64,000 nucleotides of DNA. It comes from Methylobacterium sp. AMS5 (GTDB lineage Bacteria > Pseudomonadota > Alphaproteobacteria > Rhizobiales > Beijerinckiaceae). Numbering within the stretch: the stretch's first letter is position 1; every line of letters starts with the position of its first letter. The position numbers and the translations under genes were made by a program. The stretch covers positions 3,477,501 through 3,541,500 of the forward strand of contig NZ_CP006992.1 in assembly GCF_001542815.1 (NCBI RefSeq). The letters are read 5' to 3'. Below the pieces are notes generated by a model, which saw only the letters and a program-made list of their open reading frames with translations, did no database searches and was not told the DNA's origin. Positions 28,004 to 38,746 of this stretch are shown here, in pieces.

Positions 28004-30397
28004 ATGCTGCGCCCGCGCTATGTTCCACCCGAAGATATCTTTCCGCCAAACCCCTGGGCATTTGAGGCCGTCCAATACGACGCACGTCTGGCGCAAGAAT
28101 TGACTGGCCAAGCCGAGACGATGTTTGCCCTGTCCAACGGGTATCTGGGCATCCGCGGTTCGGTAGAGGAAGGTACTCCGGTTCAAGAGGCCGGCACCTA
28201 TCTAAGCGGCTTCTACGAACACCGCCCGATTTCCTACGGTGAGCATGCCTACGGCTTCCCAACCGTGGGCCAAAGCATCTTGAACTGCCCGAGCGGTACG
28301 GCCCTGAAGCTCTTCGTCGAAGACGAGCCGTTCGTCGTTCCGCAAGCCGAGATCCTGTCGTATCGGCGGAGCCTCGATCTGCGAGCCGGCACGCTGAACA
28401 GAGATGTTCGCTGGGCTTCGCCGGCGGGCACGCGCCTGCATATGCGGACGGTGCGTCTTGTCTCCCTCGCGCATCGGCACCTCGCTGCCATCGCGTTCGT
28501 CCTCACGGCAGAAGATGCCGACGTCGAGATCGCGATCTCCTCGGAACTCGAAAACGCTCCGTCATCAACGGCCGACATCGCGGACCCCCGCCTCGCGGCG
28601 AGCCTTGCCGGGCGTGTCCTGCACCCGACAGGATTTCAAGCCGAGGGGATGCGCGCAATGTTGAGTTACCGGACTGAAAGCTCCGGGTTTCACCTCGGCT
28701 GCGGGATGGACCACGCGGTCTCCTCGGACAGTTCATATTTCACAGAGCAGGTTTGCAACGACGATTTCGCCGCCGTAACGATCCGCTGCAAGCTTTCGCG
28801 AAACAAGCCGATCGTGGTTTATAAATATCTGAGCTATCATTATTCAGACAATTCTGCTCCGGCGCGGATCTTGTTCCAAACCGCACTAACCCTGGACCGC
28901 GCGCTCAAGAGCGGATTTCAGGAAATCGTCGAGCGCCAAAGGAGCGATGTCGAACGATTCTGGGCGCGAGCCGATGTTGCGGTTGAGTGCGATAACCTGA
29001 GAACTCAGCAGACGATCCGCTGGAACCTCTTTCAGCTTCTGCAGGCTTCGGAGCGATCGGAGGGGCACGGAATCGGCGCCAGAGGCCTGACCGGAAGAAC
29101 CTATGAGGGGCACTATTTCTGGGACACGGAAATATACGTGCTGCCATTCCTGATTTATACGAATCCAGCGATCGCACGTAGTGTTCTGAAGTTTCGCTAC
29201 GACATGCTGGATAAGGCGCGGTCGCGGGCGCGCGAATTGGGTCACCGTGGGGCGACCTTCCCCTGGCGAACCATCAACGGCGAAGAAGCGTCGGCATATT
29301 ATGCTGCGGGAACGGCTCAGTATCACATCAATGCTGATATCGCGTACGCCCTCCAAAAGTATGTGAACGTTACCGGCGACAACGAATTCCTCTGGAGCTA
29401 TGGCGCGGAAATTCTAACGGAGACTGCCCGTCTGTGGTTCGACCTCGGCTTCTTCTCCGAGTCGAAAGGAGAAAAGTTTTGTATCAACGGCGTGACTGGG
29501 CCGGATGAATATACCGCGATCGTCAACAATAACTGCTTCACGAACCTGATGGCACGAGAAAACTTGCGCTACGCCGCCCAAGTGGTTCGCGATCTCAAGC
29601 GCATGCACCCCGATCGATTCGATGCCTTGGCCCAACGCACTGGTTTGGACAGTTCCGAACTGGCCGATTGGGAGGACGCATCCGAAAGGATGTACCTGCC
29701 CTATGACGAGCGCTTGAAGATCCATCCGCAGGATGATGATTTCCTGGACCTCGAGAAATGGGATTTCGCGGCAACCCCAGAAAATCGATATCCACTCTTA
29801 CTGTACTATCACCCCTTGAATCTCTACAGGTCACAGGTCATCAAGCAGGCTGATACCGTGATGGCCATGTTTTTGCTCAATGAGCACTTTACTCATGAAG
29901 AGAAAAGAAGAAACTTCGAATACTACGACCCGCTTACCACACACGATTCATCTTTATCTGTTTGCATTCAGAGTGTCGTAGCAAATGAAATCGGTCTGCC
30001 GCACAAAGCAATCGAATATTTCAATTTCGCTGCGGCAATGGATATGTCGGATATCGGCGGGAATATGATGAACGGCGCTCACGTCGCCGCAATCGGCGGC
30101 ACGTGGCTTGCCCTCGCCTATGGATTCGCCGGGCTTCGCGACAGCAAGGGCTGCATTTCGTTCAATCCCGTCCTCCCGAAGGAGTGGTCCCACCTGAGTC
30201 TTATCCTAACCGTAAGAGGACAGAGGTTTCGGATCGAGGTTGATCCTACCTCTGTCATTTACACTCTTCTCAGCGGAGAGCGGCTGAAGTTCTCGCATGT
30301 TGGCGAGGATCTCATTCTTTCCTCCGCGGAGCCGGTGATCTCGCGCCCGACCGGTCAGGGGCGGGTGGACGCTCAAAAGTCGAATGAGTCGGCCTGA
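28004..30397 (+). CDS. Glycoside hydrolase family 65 disaccharide phosphorylase
   Basis: 797 aa. GH65 enzymes cleave alpha-glucosides such as maltose, trehalose or kojibiose with phosphate to beta-glucose-1-phosphate plus sugar. FALSNGYLGIRGSVEEG opens the N-terminal beta-sandwich domain; YEGHYFWDTEIYVLPFL is the conserved active-site stretch, and GVTGPDEYTAIVNNN holds the general acid Glu at ~residue 502. INADIAYALQKY and SSQVIKQAD-like RSQVIKQADTVMAMFLL follow. Which disaccharide is used cannot be read from the sequence. Follows ldhA directly. Confidence 0.9.
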   Translation: MLRPRYVPPEDIFPPNPWAFEAVQYDARLAQELTGQAETMFALSNGYLGIRGSVEEGTPVQEAGTYLSGFYEHRPISYGEHAYGFPTVGQSILNCPSGTALKLFVEDEPFVVPQAEILSYRRSLDLRAGTLNRDVRWASPAGTRLHMRTVRLVSLAHRHLAAIAFVLTAEDADVEIAISSELENAPSSTADIADPRLAASLAGRVLHPTGFQAEGMRAMLSYRTESSGFHLGCGMDHAVSSDSSYFTEQVCNDDFAAVTIRCKLSRNKPIVVYKYLSYHYSDNSAPARILFQTALTLDRALKSGFQEIVERQRSDVERFWARADVAVECDNLRTQQTIRWNLFQLLQASERSEGHGIGARGLTGRTYEGHYFWDTEIYVLPFLIYTNPAIARSVLKFRYDMLDKARSRARELGHRGATFPWRTINGEEASAYYAAGTAQYHINADIAYALQKYVNVTGDNEFLWSYGAEILTETARLWFDLGFFSESKGEKFCINGVTGPDEYTAIVNNNCFTNLMARENLRYAAQVVRDLKRMHPDRFDALAQRTGLDSSELADWEDASERMYLPYDERLKIHPQDDDFLDLEKWDFAATPENRYPLLLYYHPLNLYRSQVIKQADTVMAMFLLNEHFTHEEKRRNFEYYDPLTTHDSSLSVCIQSVVANEIGLPHKAIEYFNFAAAMDMSDIGGNMMNGAHVAAIGGTWLALAYGFAGLRDSKGCISFNPVLPKEWSHLSLILTVRGQRFRIEVDPTSVIYTLLSGERLKFSHVGEDLILSSAEPVISRPTGQGRVDAQKSNESA

Positions 30398-30538
30398 CAA
30401 GGCATTGAACCGATCATGATCAACGGGCCGTCTCATCGAGTGATGGATCGGCGCCGACTCGTCGAGCACATGACAGGTGCGGGACAATACTGAGATCCTC
30501 GGTATCAGCGAGGCGCGCACTGAAGTGGGAGTCCTTCC

Positions 30539-32134
30539 ATGATGGCCTCAGTCAGCGAGCTGGTCGGGACGCAGCCGATCCTCGCACTCTTCCTCGCCAT
30601 CGGCCTCGGTTATGCGGTGGGGCAAATCAGTATTCTGAACTTTTCCCTCGGCGTGGCGGCCGTGCTCTTCGTCGGCTTGCTGATTGGTGCCCTCGCCCCG
30701 AAGGCCCAAATCAACGGTCCGCTCGGTTTGGTCGGGCTGATCATGTTCCTCTACGCGATCGGGATTCTCTACGGGCGCCAATTCTTCGAGGGTCTGTCGG
30801 GGCCTGGGCGCATCTATAACGTGCTCGCTGCCGTCGCCGTCGTCGCCAGCCTGCTGGTGGCGCTCGGCCTCGGTGCTATTTTCGATGTTAAACTCGGCCA
30901 TACTCTCGGCATTTTTGCCGGATCGATGGTCAGCACCGCTGCGCTGCAAGCCGCACTCGACACGATTGGGAACCGGGACCCCTCCGTCGGCTACTCGGTC
31001 TCGTATCCGTTCGGCGTGATCGGCCCGATCCTCTGCCTCTATTTCATGACGCGCCGGGCGAAGCCCGTCTTTCCGCCGAAGCCCTCGCGCTTCCACCTCG
31101 GCGAAGTGACACTCGAACGCCTGCCGTCCTCTGGCGCGACGCTCGGCGCCGTCATGGCGACGCTTCCGGCTGGCGTGCAGATTGCCGGCGTGCGGCAGGA
31201 GCACCATAACCGGCTGCCGGATCCAGACCTCGAACTGCATGCCGGTGACGCGCTTCTGATTGCGGCTGATCGCGCTGCGGCGTTGGACGAGGTCGCCACG
31301 GCGCTCGGACACATCGACCAGGGCAGACTTGCCAAGGATCGAAGCGATATCACCTACCAGCGCTTCTTCGTCTCGAAGTCGGCCCTGACCAGCGTGAGAT
31401 TGGCCGACCTGCCCATGCCGCCGGATGTATCGATCCGCATTCTGCATGTCCGACGCTATGACGTGGACCTCATGCCTTCGCCAGACTTGATGCTGGAGTT
31501 GGGCGACCGGGTCGGCGTCATTGTGGCATCCGAGCAGGTGGTTGCCGCGCGGGCGCATTTTGGTGATACCCTGAAATCAGCCGCGGAATTCAGCTATGTC
31601 TCCGTCGGCCTCGGCATGGTGCTCGGCGTCCTTCTCGGCCTCTTGCCGATCCCCGTTCCGGGCGTGGGCACCGTCACGCTCGGCATCGGCGGTGGCCCCC
31701 TCATCGTGGCGCTGATCCTCGGCAGGCTTCGGCGCACCGGGCCGCTCAGCTGGGTCATGCCGCTGCCCGCCAATATCGTGCTGCGTAATTTCGGTCTGAC
31801 GCTGTTTCTGGCGACGGTCGGGATCAATTCCGGCCAGGCTTTCGTCACCACGGTAGCGCAGACCGGGCCGCTGATGCTGCTGATCGGCGTGGCGGTGCTG
31901 CTGACTACGGTCGCAATCGTATTGCTCGTCGGCTTCTACCTGCTTAAAATCCCATACGACGACCTGCTCGGTGTGGCCTGCGGTGCTACCGGCAACCCTG
32001 CCATTCTGGCCTATTCGTTGCGCATCGCGCCAACTGACCGGCCGGATATATGTTACGCGATGATCTTCCCTTCAATGACCATCGTCAAAGTACTCAGTGT
32101 GCAGATCATCGGCCTTCTCTCTCTTTCTGGCTGA
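30539..32134 (+). CDS. AspT/YidE-type membrane transporter with TrkA-C domains
   Basis: 531 aa. Two blocks of hydrophobic helices (~residues 10-165 and 355-531), related in sequence as in the aspartate:alanine antiporter duplication family, flank a soluble middle part with two RCK_C-like modules (GVRQEHHNRLPDPDLELHAG, LHVRRYDVDLMPSPDLMLEL). Motifs FLYAIGILYGRQFFEGL and the second-half GNPAILAYSLRIAPTDRPD are typical. Likely exports or exchanges a small carboxylate or amino acid; given ldhA nearby, an organic acid is possible, but this is inference. Confidence 0.8.
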   Translation: MMASVSELVGTQPILALFLAIGLGYAVGQISILNFSLGVAAVLFVGLLIGALAPKAQINGPLGLVGLIMFLYAIGILYGRQFFEGLSGPGRIYNVLAAVAVVASLLVALGLGAIFDVKLGHTLGIFAGSMVSTAALQAALDTIGNRDPSVGYSVSYPFGVIGPILCLYFMTRRAKPVFPPKPSRFHLGEVTLERLPSSGATLGAVMATLPAGVQIAGVRQEHHNRLPDPDLELHAGDALLIAADRAAALDEVATALGHIDQGRLAKDRSDITYQRFFVSKSALTSVRLADLPMPPDVSIRILHVRRYDVDLMPSPDLMLELGDRVGVIVASEQVVAARAHFGDTLKSAAEFSYVSVGLGMVLGVLLGLLPIPVPGVGTVTLGIGGGPLIVALILGRLRRTGPLSWVMPLPANIVLRNFGLTLFLATVGINSGQAFVTTVAQTGPLMLLIGVAVLLTTVAIVLLVGFYLLKIPYDDLLGVACGATGNPAILAYSLRIAPTDRPDICYAMIFPSMTIVKVLSVQIIGLLSLSG

Positions 32135-32431
32135 CTGTCTGCCGATGTAGCGCAGGGGCGTACACATTTATTGCGGACGACATCGCAGCATGTGAGCGTT
32201 CGGCTTCGCAGCCAAACCCCGAGGGGCTTTCGGCGCTGACGCACTTTCCGACGAAGCGGTCGCCGGTTCAACGAGGGAAACCGTGTTAGAACGAAGGTCT
32301 AGAGACGCCGGCCTGATGCCATCAGGTCGGATACGACTCGAGCGCGGCGACCTCGTTGGCTTACGGCAGCTGAGTGGCCTGGCGCCGTAGAGCGTGTCAT
32401 CGGCGCCCGGCACGTCGCGAGACGGCTTCGA
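32135..32431. other. Convergent intergenic region
   Basis: About 300 bases between two convergent genes (AspT-type transporter and the second GH65). No clear terminator hairpin with a T tract was recognised. Confidence 0.4.
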
Positions 32432-34717
32432 CTACAGCTCAAACCGCAGTGGCGATCCAGGTGTCAGGTGCTGCGTCACGCCCGCGACCGTGACGTTCAT
32501 CCCGTCTCCGGCCATCAGCCTGGCCTCCAGCATAGGGCGGCTGACGCTGAGCCCGACGGATCGGCCTCTCCACCAGACCTTGAACGAAAGGGTATCCCAC
32601 TGAGGCGGCAGCTTAGGATCGAGCTCCAGCGTGTCGCCCGCTAAGTTCAGGCCGGCGATGCCCAGGATCGCCGCCTGCCACAACCCGCCGAGCCCGGCGA
32701 TCCGGACGCCGCCGGCGCTGTTTGGATCGAGGTCGAGGTCGAGAGACGCGGTCTCGCGCATGTATCGAAGAGCCGTATCCGAGGCACCCAGACGCGCGGC
32801 CACGCGGGCATGCATCGCGGCGCTCAAGGAGCTGCCATGGGCACAGCGCGGCTCGTAATGGCGGAAATTGATCTCCGCTCCCTGTCCGAGAAATTCCTGG
32901 GGCAACAAGGCGATCAGCGCGACGACGTCGGCTTGCTTGATCACTTGCGAGCTTTGCGTCTGCTCCCGGCCGATGACCACGTCGATCGGCAGCGCATGGT
33001 CGACATAGTCCGCGACGTTCAGCTGCTTGAGTCCGTAGAAGCCGGCGAACTGCTCGTACAGTCCGGTCGCGGGGTCGAGGCCGGTGACGATCCGCGCGAC
33101 CGCGTCCCGCCAGTCATCGAGTTCCTGATCGTCGAGTGCGAGCTTGTCTCGAAGCGCCTCGGCACGGTCCGGCCAACCCTTGCGCAACAGGTCGAGCGCC
33201 TCCAGGGCGCAGCCGATGTTCCAGCGCGCCATCACGTTGGTGAAGGCGTTGTCGTCCACATCCTCATGGTACTCGTCCGGCCCGATCACGTGGCGGATGT
33301 GGCGCCGGCCATCCGCTTCGGCGACGGCTCGGGACGCCCAGAAACGCGCCGTCTCGAGGATGATTTCCGCCCCCGCATCGCGGAAGAAATCGTCGTCGCC
33401 GGTGGCACGCCAGTACTGCCACACCGCGTAGGCGACGTCGGCGCTGATGTGGTGCTCCATCTTGCCAGTCAGGATCTCGATCGGCTTCCCGTCAGGCCCC
33501 AACACCGAGTCCGGCGTCGTCTCATCGCCGGTGTCGGCCGATTCCCATGGATAGAGGGCGCCTCGCCAGCCGCCGAGCGTCGCCTTGGCCCGTGCTCCGG
33601 GCAGCGTATGGAACCGGTACATCAGCAGCGCGCGCGCCGCTTCAGGCCAGACCGCGGTGTAGAACGGCAGAAGATAGATCTCGGTGTCCCAGAAGACGTG
33701 GCCGAAATAGGCATCGCCGGTCAGCGCGCGCGCACCGATCGAGACCCGGTCGTCGCTCGGGTTCGCGGCGCTCGTCAGGTGGTACACGGCAAACCGCAGC
33801 GCGCGCTGCAGGTCATCGTCGCCGTCGATGACGATGCCGCTGTCGCTCCAGTGTGCATCCCAGGCGGCTTCATGAGCCTTGAGGATCGCGCGCCAGCCCA
33901 CCGATGTGCTGCGCGCGAGCGCCGCCGCGGCGCGGGGCGCAGGATCCTCTTCCGATCGCTCGGCGCGAGCGACGGCGACGAGGCGGGCGAATTGCGCCAC
34001 TTGGCCAGCCTTCGAGCGCCAACGCCAGATCCAACGTAGCGGAAATGGGCGCTCGGGGTCGGCGGAGGCGCCGTCAAGATGCAACGATGCAGCACCTGCC
34101 ATCGCGACGACCTTACCGGTCCCCTCGGTGCGCCACGCGCCGAGGTCGTTTTCGAGACGCACCGGCTCCATACCGACGCCGGCTAGCCCGAAGCTCGCTT
34201 CGAGGCGGACGTCGATGTCGTCGCGGTCCAGCACGATCTGCTGAAGCTGTAGTCCCACCGATCGGTCCGCCAGCGACAGGAGGCGCAGCTCGTGGCCCTT
34301 CGCGGTCACCTGCGCCGGTGTCCGATGCGTCCATTCGGAGAGAAGCACGCCGCGCCGCATGTCGAGCCGCCGCATGCCATGAAGAATCTCGCCTTCGCGG
34401 GCCACCAGCGGCTCCCCATCGAGGATGAGCCGGATCCGCGACCAGTCGGCGACGGGCACGAGCGCCGGCACAGGCGGCTCGGTGTTAGGCATGTCGAACA
34501 GCCCGGCGACGTAGCAGCGCGGCCACGAGGCCCATCGGATGTAGCCGAGCCAGCTCACCCAGGTCGGCCCTCGGCCCGTCGAGCGCGCGGCACGCATGCC
34601 GAGGAAGCCGTTGCCGAGGGCAAAGCGGGATTCGACCGCGCTCTCCGTGAGCACACTGTAGCCTTCGTGCGTGAGAACCCAGCCGGGCTCCTGTGTCGGT
34701 CGAAGCACCTCAAGCAT
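32432..34717 (-). CDS. Second glycoside hydrolase family 65 phosphorylase
   Basis: 761 aa from ATG 34717 (MLEVLRPTQEPGW), which overlaps the upstream phosphoglucomutase-like gene by 8 bases. FALGNGFLGMRA opens the N-terminal domain; YFGHVFWDTEIYLLPFY and HVIGPDEYHEDVDDNAFTN are the active-site segments, the latter with the general acid Glu at ~residue 482. It is only moderately similar to the first GH65 (28004), so they may use different disaccharides. Gene coupling to a beta-phosphoglucomutase supports a beta-glucose-1-phosphate product. Confidence 0.9.
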   Translation of the reverse strand: MLEVLRPTQEPGWVLTHEGYSVLTESAVESRFALGNGFLGMRAARSTGRGPTWVSWLGYIRWASWPRCYVAGLFDMPNTEPPVPALVPVADWSRIRLILDGEPLVAREGEILHGMRRLDMRRGVLLSEWTHRTPAQVTAKGHELRLLSLADRSVGLQLQQIVLDRDDIDVRLEASFGLAGVGMEPVRLENDLGAWRTEGTGKVVAMAGAASLHLDGASADPERPFPLRWIWRWRSKAGQVAQFARLVAVARAERSEEDPAPRAAAALARSTSVGWRAILKAHEAAWDAHWSDSGIVIDGDDDLQRALRFAVYHLTSAANPSDDRVSIGARALTGDAYFGHVFWDTEIYLLPFYTAVWPEAARALLMYRFHTLPGARAKATLGGWRGALYPWESADTGDETTPDSVLGPDGKPIEILTGKMEHHISADVAYAVWQYWRATGDDDFFRDAGAEIILETARFWASRAVAEADGRRHIRHVIGPDEYHEDVDDNAFTNVMARWNIGCALEALDLLRKGWPDRAEALRDKLALDDQELDDWRDAVARIVTGLDPATGLYEQFAGFYGLKQLNVADYVDHALPIDVVIGREQTQSSQVIKQADVVALIALLPQEFLGQGAEINFRHYEPRCAHGSSLSAAMHARVAARLGASDTALRYMRETASLDLDLDPNSAGGVRIAGLGGLWQAAILGIAGLNLAGDTLELDPKLPPQWDTLSFKVWWRGRSVGLSVSRPMLEARLMAGDGMNVTVAGVTQHLTPGSPLRFEL

Positions 34718-35438
34718 CTGCAACGTGCTCCTTGACGGTTCGGGCGCGCAGCGTGCCCGCGCCAAGGGCGGCGATCTCAACGTGGTCGAGGCTCGTCACG
34801 ACGAGATCGGCGCCCGCTTCGCGCAGCAGGGCTTCGTCGCCGAGGCGGGCAATCCCGAGCGCGGTCATCCCGCCCGCCCGCGCCGCCGTGATGCCGGCAG
34901 GTGCGTCTTCGATGACGACGCAGTGCAACGGCGATGTGTTCAGAGCTTCAGCTGCGAGCAGGAACAGCGTGGGATCCGGCTTGCCCCTCGGCACGTCACG
35001 GCCACTCAGGTCGGCGTCGAACAGCGACAGGAGCGTGCGCCCATCCGGCAGCTTCAGCTGGGACAGCATGGCGGCGGCGTTTTTCGACGATGAAGCCAGT
35101 GCCAACCGTAGCCCGGCCGACTTCAGGGCAGAGGCGAAGCGAAGGGCGTCCGGAAACACCTCGAAGCTACCCGCCTCGATCAGTTGGTCGATCAGGGCCT
35201 GCTTCCTGTCCGCGTACTCTGCGGTCCGGGCCGCAGCCTCAGGTCCGCCAAGCCGCTCCAGAGCCTCCCGAGCGCCTTCGAGGCGCGGCTTGCCGGCGAC
35301 GTTGGCTTGATAGAACGACGTGGTGAAGCCTGCCGGGTCGGCGAACCCGGTGAGCGCCTCGCGCCATGCGCGCTCGTGCGGCGAGTCCACCAGCACACCG
35401 TCAACGTCGAAGATCGCCGCAAGGAGAGCCGGTCTCAA
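34710..35438 (-). CDS. pgmB: HAD-family beta-phosphoglucomutase-like enzyme
   Basis: 242 aa. AAIFDVDGVLVDSPHERAWR carries the DxD nucleophile/acid pair, LALASSSKNA the second motif, and RGKPDPTLFLLAAEAL plus CVVIEDAPAGITAARAGGM the third and fourth. The cap domain and the SSSKNA motif fit beta-PGM, converting beta-glucose-1-P to glucose-6-P. Overlap with the GH65 gene links the steps. A related phosphatase activity cannot be excluded from sequence alone. Confidence 0.82.
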   Translation of the reverse strand: MRPALLAAIFDVDGVLVDSPHERAWREALTGFADPAGFTTSFYQANVAGKPRLEGAREALERLGGPEAAARTAEYADRKQALIDQLIEAGSFEVFPDALRFASALKSAGLRLALASSSKNAAAMLSQLKLPDGRTLLSLFDADLSGRDVPRGKPDPTLFLLAAEALNTSPLHCVVIEDAPAGITAARAGGMTALGIARLGDEALLREAGADLVVTSLDHVEIAALGAGTLRARTVKEHVADA

Positions 35439-35468
35439 AACACACGACGCCGGTCGAAGCGCCCCTCC

Positions 35469-37904
35469 TCACACATTGTCGCTCTCCGTCGAGCCGAGAC
35501 CGCGCGTCGTCGCCATCGGACTCCAAGACCAGCCGGATACTTCCGGCATGTCGTCGCCGTGCCGATGAATGTACGCGCGATGGTCGATCAGCTTGTCCCG
35601 GATTGCCTGCTTGGCGTAGGCCGCCCGAGCGGCCAGGCCCGGCACGCGGTCGATGACATCGCTGACCAGATGGAACCGATCCATGTCGTTCATCACGCAC
35701 ATGTCGAACGGCGTGCTCGTCGTGCCTTCCTCTTTGTAGCCACGCACATGGACGTTGCTGTGTCCGTGACGTCGGTAAATCAGCCGGTGAATGAGCCACG
35801 GATACCCGTGAAAGGCGAAGACGACCGGCTTGTCCGTCGTGAACAGAGCATCAAAATCCTGATCTGACAGGCCGTGTGGATGCTCCGTGTCGGGCTGCAG
35901 CTTCATCAGGTTCACGACGTTGATGACGCGAACCTTGAGATCCGGCGCGTGGCAGCGGAGGAGGTCGACGGCCGCGAGCGTCTCAAGGGTCGGCACATCC
36001 CCGCAGCACGCCATCACGACGTCCGGCTCGCTGCCGCGGTCGTTGCTCGCCCATTCCCAGATCCCAAGCCCGGCCGTGCAGTGCTTGACCGCCTGATCCA
36101 TCGTGAGCCACTGGGGTGCCGGCTGTTTACCCGCGACGACGACGTTGACGTAGTTGCGGCTTCGCAAGCAGTGGTCGGTTACAGAAAGCAGACAATTCGC
36201 ATCCGGCGGCAAGTAGACACGAACGACCTCGGCTTTCTTGTTCACGACATGGTCGATGAAGCCTGGGTCCTGATGACTGAACCCGTTGTGATCCTGACGC
36301 CAGACGTGGCTGGAGAGAAGGTAGTTCAACGACCCAATGGGTCGCCGCCACGGAATATGGTTGCAGACCTTCAGCCACTTGGCGTGCTGATTGAACATCG
36401 AGTCGATGATGTGGATGAAGGCCTCGTAGCACGAGAAGAAGCCGTGCCGACCCGTCAGCAGATAGCCTTCGAGCCAGCCCTGACATTGATGCTCGCTCAG
36501 CATCTCCATCACGCGGCCGTCATGCGCGAGGTGGTCATCCCACGGATACGTCTTGGCCACCCAGGCGCGGTTGGTCACCTCGAGCGCGTCCTGCCAGCGA
36601 TTTGAGTTATTCTCGTCCGGACTGAATAGCCTGAAGTTTCGCGCTTCGGCGTTCAGGTCCATGACGTCGCGGAGGAAGCGTCCCATCACGCGCGTGGACT
36701 CGGCGACGGCGGCACCGGGGGCGGTCACCGGTATTGCATAATCGTGAAAATCCGGGAGCCGCAGGTCGCGGAGCAGAGTGCCTCCATTGGTATGCGGATT
36801 GGCGCTCATGCGGCGGTCGCCCGTCGGGGCAAGCTCGGCAAGTTCGGAGCGAAGCCGGCCGCCTTCGTCGAAGAGCTCGGCGGGCCGATAAGATTGCATC
36901 CAGTCTTCGAGCATGCGCACATGGGCCGGATTGTCGTGCATCTCGCCCATGGGCACTTGGTGTGAGCGCCAGTAATCCTCTGTGCGCCGTCCATCGATTT
37001 CCTTCGGACATGTCCATCCTTTTGGCGTCCGAAGAACGATCATCGGCCAGAACGGCCGGCCCGTGAAACCCTTGTCGCGCGCGTCTGACTTGATCCGCCG
37101 AATGTCTCGCAGGACAGCATCCATGGTGGAGGCCATGCGCTGGTGCATCTCGGCCGGATCATGTCCTTCCACGAAGTAGGGGGTGTACCCGTACCCACGG
37201 AAGAGATGTTCAAGCTCCGCGTGGCTAATTCTGGCCAGTACAGTCGGGTTGGCAATCTTGTAGCCGTTGAGGTGGAGGATCGGCAGAACCGTCCCATCAC
37301 TCACCGGGTTGAGAAATTTGTTCGAATGCCAGCTGGTGGCAAGAGGCCCGGTTTCGGCCTCGCCATCGCCGACGACGCAAGCGACGATGAGGTCGGGGTT
37401 GTCGAACGCAGCGCCGTAGGCGTGCGAGAGGGAATAGCCCAACTCTCCGCCTTCGTGCATCGAGCCCGGTGTTTCAGGAGCCACATGGCTCGGGATGCCG
37501 CCTGGGAAGGAGAATTGCTTGAAGAGGCGCTTCATGCCTTCAGCATCGGCGGAGATGTTCGGATAGACTTCGCTGTAAGTTCCCTCGAGGTATGCGTTGG
37601 CAATCAAAGCGGGGCCGCCATGCCCCGGCCCTGTAATATAGATAACATCAAGATCATGCTTTTTGATAAGACGATTGAGATGAACATAGATGAAATTCAA
37701 ACCCGGAGTGGTGCCCCAGTGGCCGAGCAGACGCGGCTTGATGTGCTCCTTGGTCAGCCGTTCCACCAGTAGCGGGTTGTCGTAGAGGTAAATCTGACCG
37801 ACCGACAAGTAATTTGCCGCCCGCCAATAGGCATCGATCAGGGTCAGCTCGGATGTCCGCGCCGTGCGCTTGGGCTGCCGCCGAGCTTTGAGGATCGCGT
37901 CCAT
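35469..37904 (-). CDS. xfp: Xylulose-5-P/fructose-6-P phosphoketolase
   Basis: 811 aa thiamine-diphosphate enzyme that splits xylulose-5-P (or fructose-6-P) with phosphate into acetyl phosphate and glyceraldehyde-3-P (or erythrose-4-P). [20 protein letters not shown] and [20 protein letters not shown] (ThDP/Mg site, about residue 175) are diagnostic, as are [20 protein letters not shown] and [20 protein letters not shown] near the C-terminus. Length matches the bacterial family. It lies 30 bases downstream of the pgmB start, in the same orientation as pgmB and GH65. Confidence 0.96.
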   Translation of the reverse strand: MDAILKARRQPKRTARTSELTLIDAYWRAANYLSVGQIYLYDNPLLVERLTKEHIKPRLLGHWGTTPGLNFIYVHLNRLIKKHDLDVIYITGPGHGGPALIANAYLEGTYSEVYPNISADAEGMKRLFKQFSFPGGIPSHVAPETPGSMHEGGELGYSLSHAYGAAFDNPDLIVACVVGDGEAETGPLATSWHSNKFLNPVSDGTVLPILHLNGYKIANPTVLARISHAELEHLFRGYGYTPYFVEGHDPAEMHQRMASTMDAVLRDIRRIKSDARDKGFTGRPFWPMIVLRTPKGWTCPKEIDGRRTEDYWRSHQVPMGEMHDNPAHVRMLEDWMQSYRPAELFDEGGRLRSELAELAPTGDRRMSANPHTNGGTLLRDLRLPDFHDYAIPVTAPGAAVAESTRVMGRFLRDVMDLNAEARNFRLFSPDENNSNRWQDALEVTNRAWVAKTYPWDDHLAHDGRVMEMLSEHQCQGWLEGYLLTGRHGFFSCYEAFIHIIDSMFNQHAKWLKVCNHIPWRRPIGSLNYLLSSHVWRQDHNGFSHQDPGFIDHVVNKKAEVVRVYLPPDANCLLSVTDHCLRSRNYVNVVVAGKQPAPQWLTMDQAVKHCTAGLGIWEWASNDRGSEPDVVMACCGDVPTLETLAAVDLLRCHAPDLKVRVINVVNLMKLQPDTEHPHGLSDQDFDALFTTDKPVVFAFHGYPWLIHRLIYRRHGHSNVHVRGYKEEGTTSTPFDMCVMNDMDRFHLVSDVIDRVPGLAARAAYAKQAIRDKLIDHRAYIHRHGDDMPEVSGWSWSPMATTRGLGSTESDNV

Positions 37905-38045
37905 CTGGCTGCCTCGCTTCGGTGCTGGGTCGACTCTGGCGCGAAGCGGCGGGCTTGTTCCGGGTGGAGGCCTTGGGCATCAGCATGCCGCACGCTTCCA
38001 GCTGCGGTAGCGCGTCGTTTCGCCAAAGACCGGACGCGCGGCGCC

Positions 38046-38492
38046 TCAATACGAGGCACAGGTGCCGGTATACGCATCGTAATAGGCGTAGGGCCCGCAG
38101 CCTCCGTAGCCGCTCCGATACCCGTAGTAGCCAGCGGCGGCGGCCGCACCGACCCCGGCCGCGGCGAGCCCGTAGCCATAGGGACGATAGCCACCCCAAC
38201 CATAGCCGCCACGGACAACGTAGCCCCGGCCGACCCGACCGCCGCCCCAACCGGGGCGTCCGGCAATGGGACGTCCCGCCCCCCAACCGGGCCGGCCGGC
38301 AATCGGGCCTGCAGCCCCCCAGCCTGGCCGCCCAATTCCGCCGCGCAAACCGCCACCGTGGAAACCACCACCGCCGCGGAAGCCACCGCCGTGGAAGCCG
38401 CCGCCACCACCGCGGAAGCCCCGCGCATCGGCCGCCACACCGGTCAGGATCAGGGCCGCGAAGGCGGCGGATGAGATCAGGAGCGCTTTCAT
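38046..38492 (-). CDS. Secreted glycine-rich protein (paralogue A)
   Basis: 148 aa. Signal peptide MKALLISSAAFAALILTGVA with cleavage around ADA; then GFRGGG/FHGGG repeats, a GRPGW repeat set, an Ala/Gly hydrophobic stretch AAAGVGAAAAAGYYG and a C-terminal Cys-containing tail GGCGPYAYYDAYTGTC. The same start and end occur in the gene at 45548-45973. Surface or matrix-like protein; function unknown. Confidence 0.75.
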   Translation of the reverse strand: MKALLISSAAFAALILTGVAADARGFRGGGGGFHGGGFRGGGGFHGGGLRGGIGRPGWGAAGPIAGRPGWGAGRPIAGRPGWGGGRVGRGYVVRGGYGWGGYRPYGYGLAAAGVGAAAAAGYYGYRSGYGGCGPYAYYDAYTGTCASY

Positions 38493-38522
38493 GAGGTCGT
38501 CTCCCTGCCGGAGGACACCACG

Positions 38523-38597
38523 TCGAGGTGAGCCAAGTCGAGGTGAGCCACGTCGAGGTGAGCCAAATCGAGGTGAGCCAAATCGAGGTGAGCCAAG
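38523..38597. repeat. Five tandem copies of a 15-bp repeat
   Basis: Unit TCGAGGTGAGCCAAG, with variation only in the last two or three bases (AAG, ACG, AAA, AAA, AAG). It lies in the 5' leader of the glycine-rich gene on the minus strand, between its likely promoter and its ATG. The unit length keeps any reading frame open, which makes a false N-terminal extension of that gene. Confidence 0.9.
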
Positions 38598-38746
38598 TCG
38601 GATTCGGTCGTGCGACGACGCAGTGGGTCCGTACAGCATCAACCGTTTGGTGCAGAGAACGCTAGCACCGGGCCGGGCGCCTCGCTTGATCTGACAGGAC
38701 AGGCACAGGTCACGATGCGGCGCACTCAAAGAGAAGCCAGCAGGAG

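Noticed and set aside
30400..30440. TTGAACCGATCATGATCAA as an FNR-type box before the AspT-type gene
   Set aside because: Half-sites are too far apart (spacing of nine bases, not four).
38493..38729. Upstream extension of the first glycine-rich gene through the tandem repeat
   Set aside because: The 15-bp unit keeps the frame open by arithmetic; the signal peptide starts at 38492, so the extension is not coding.
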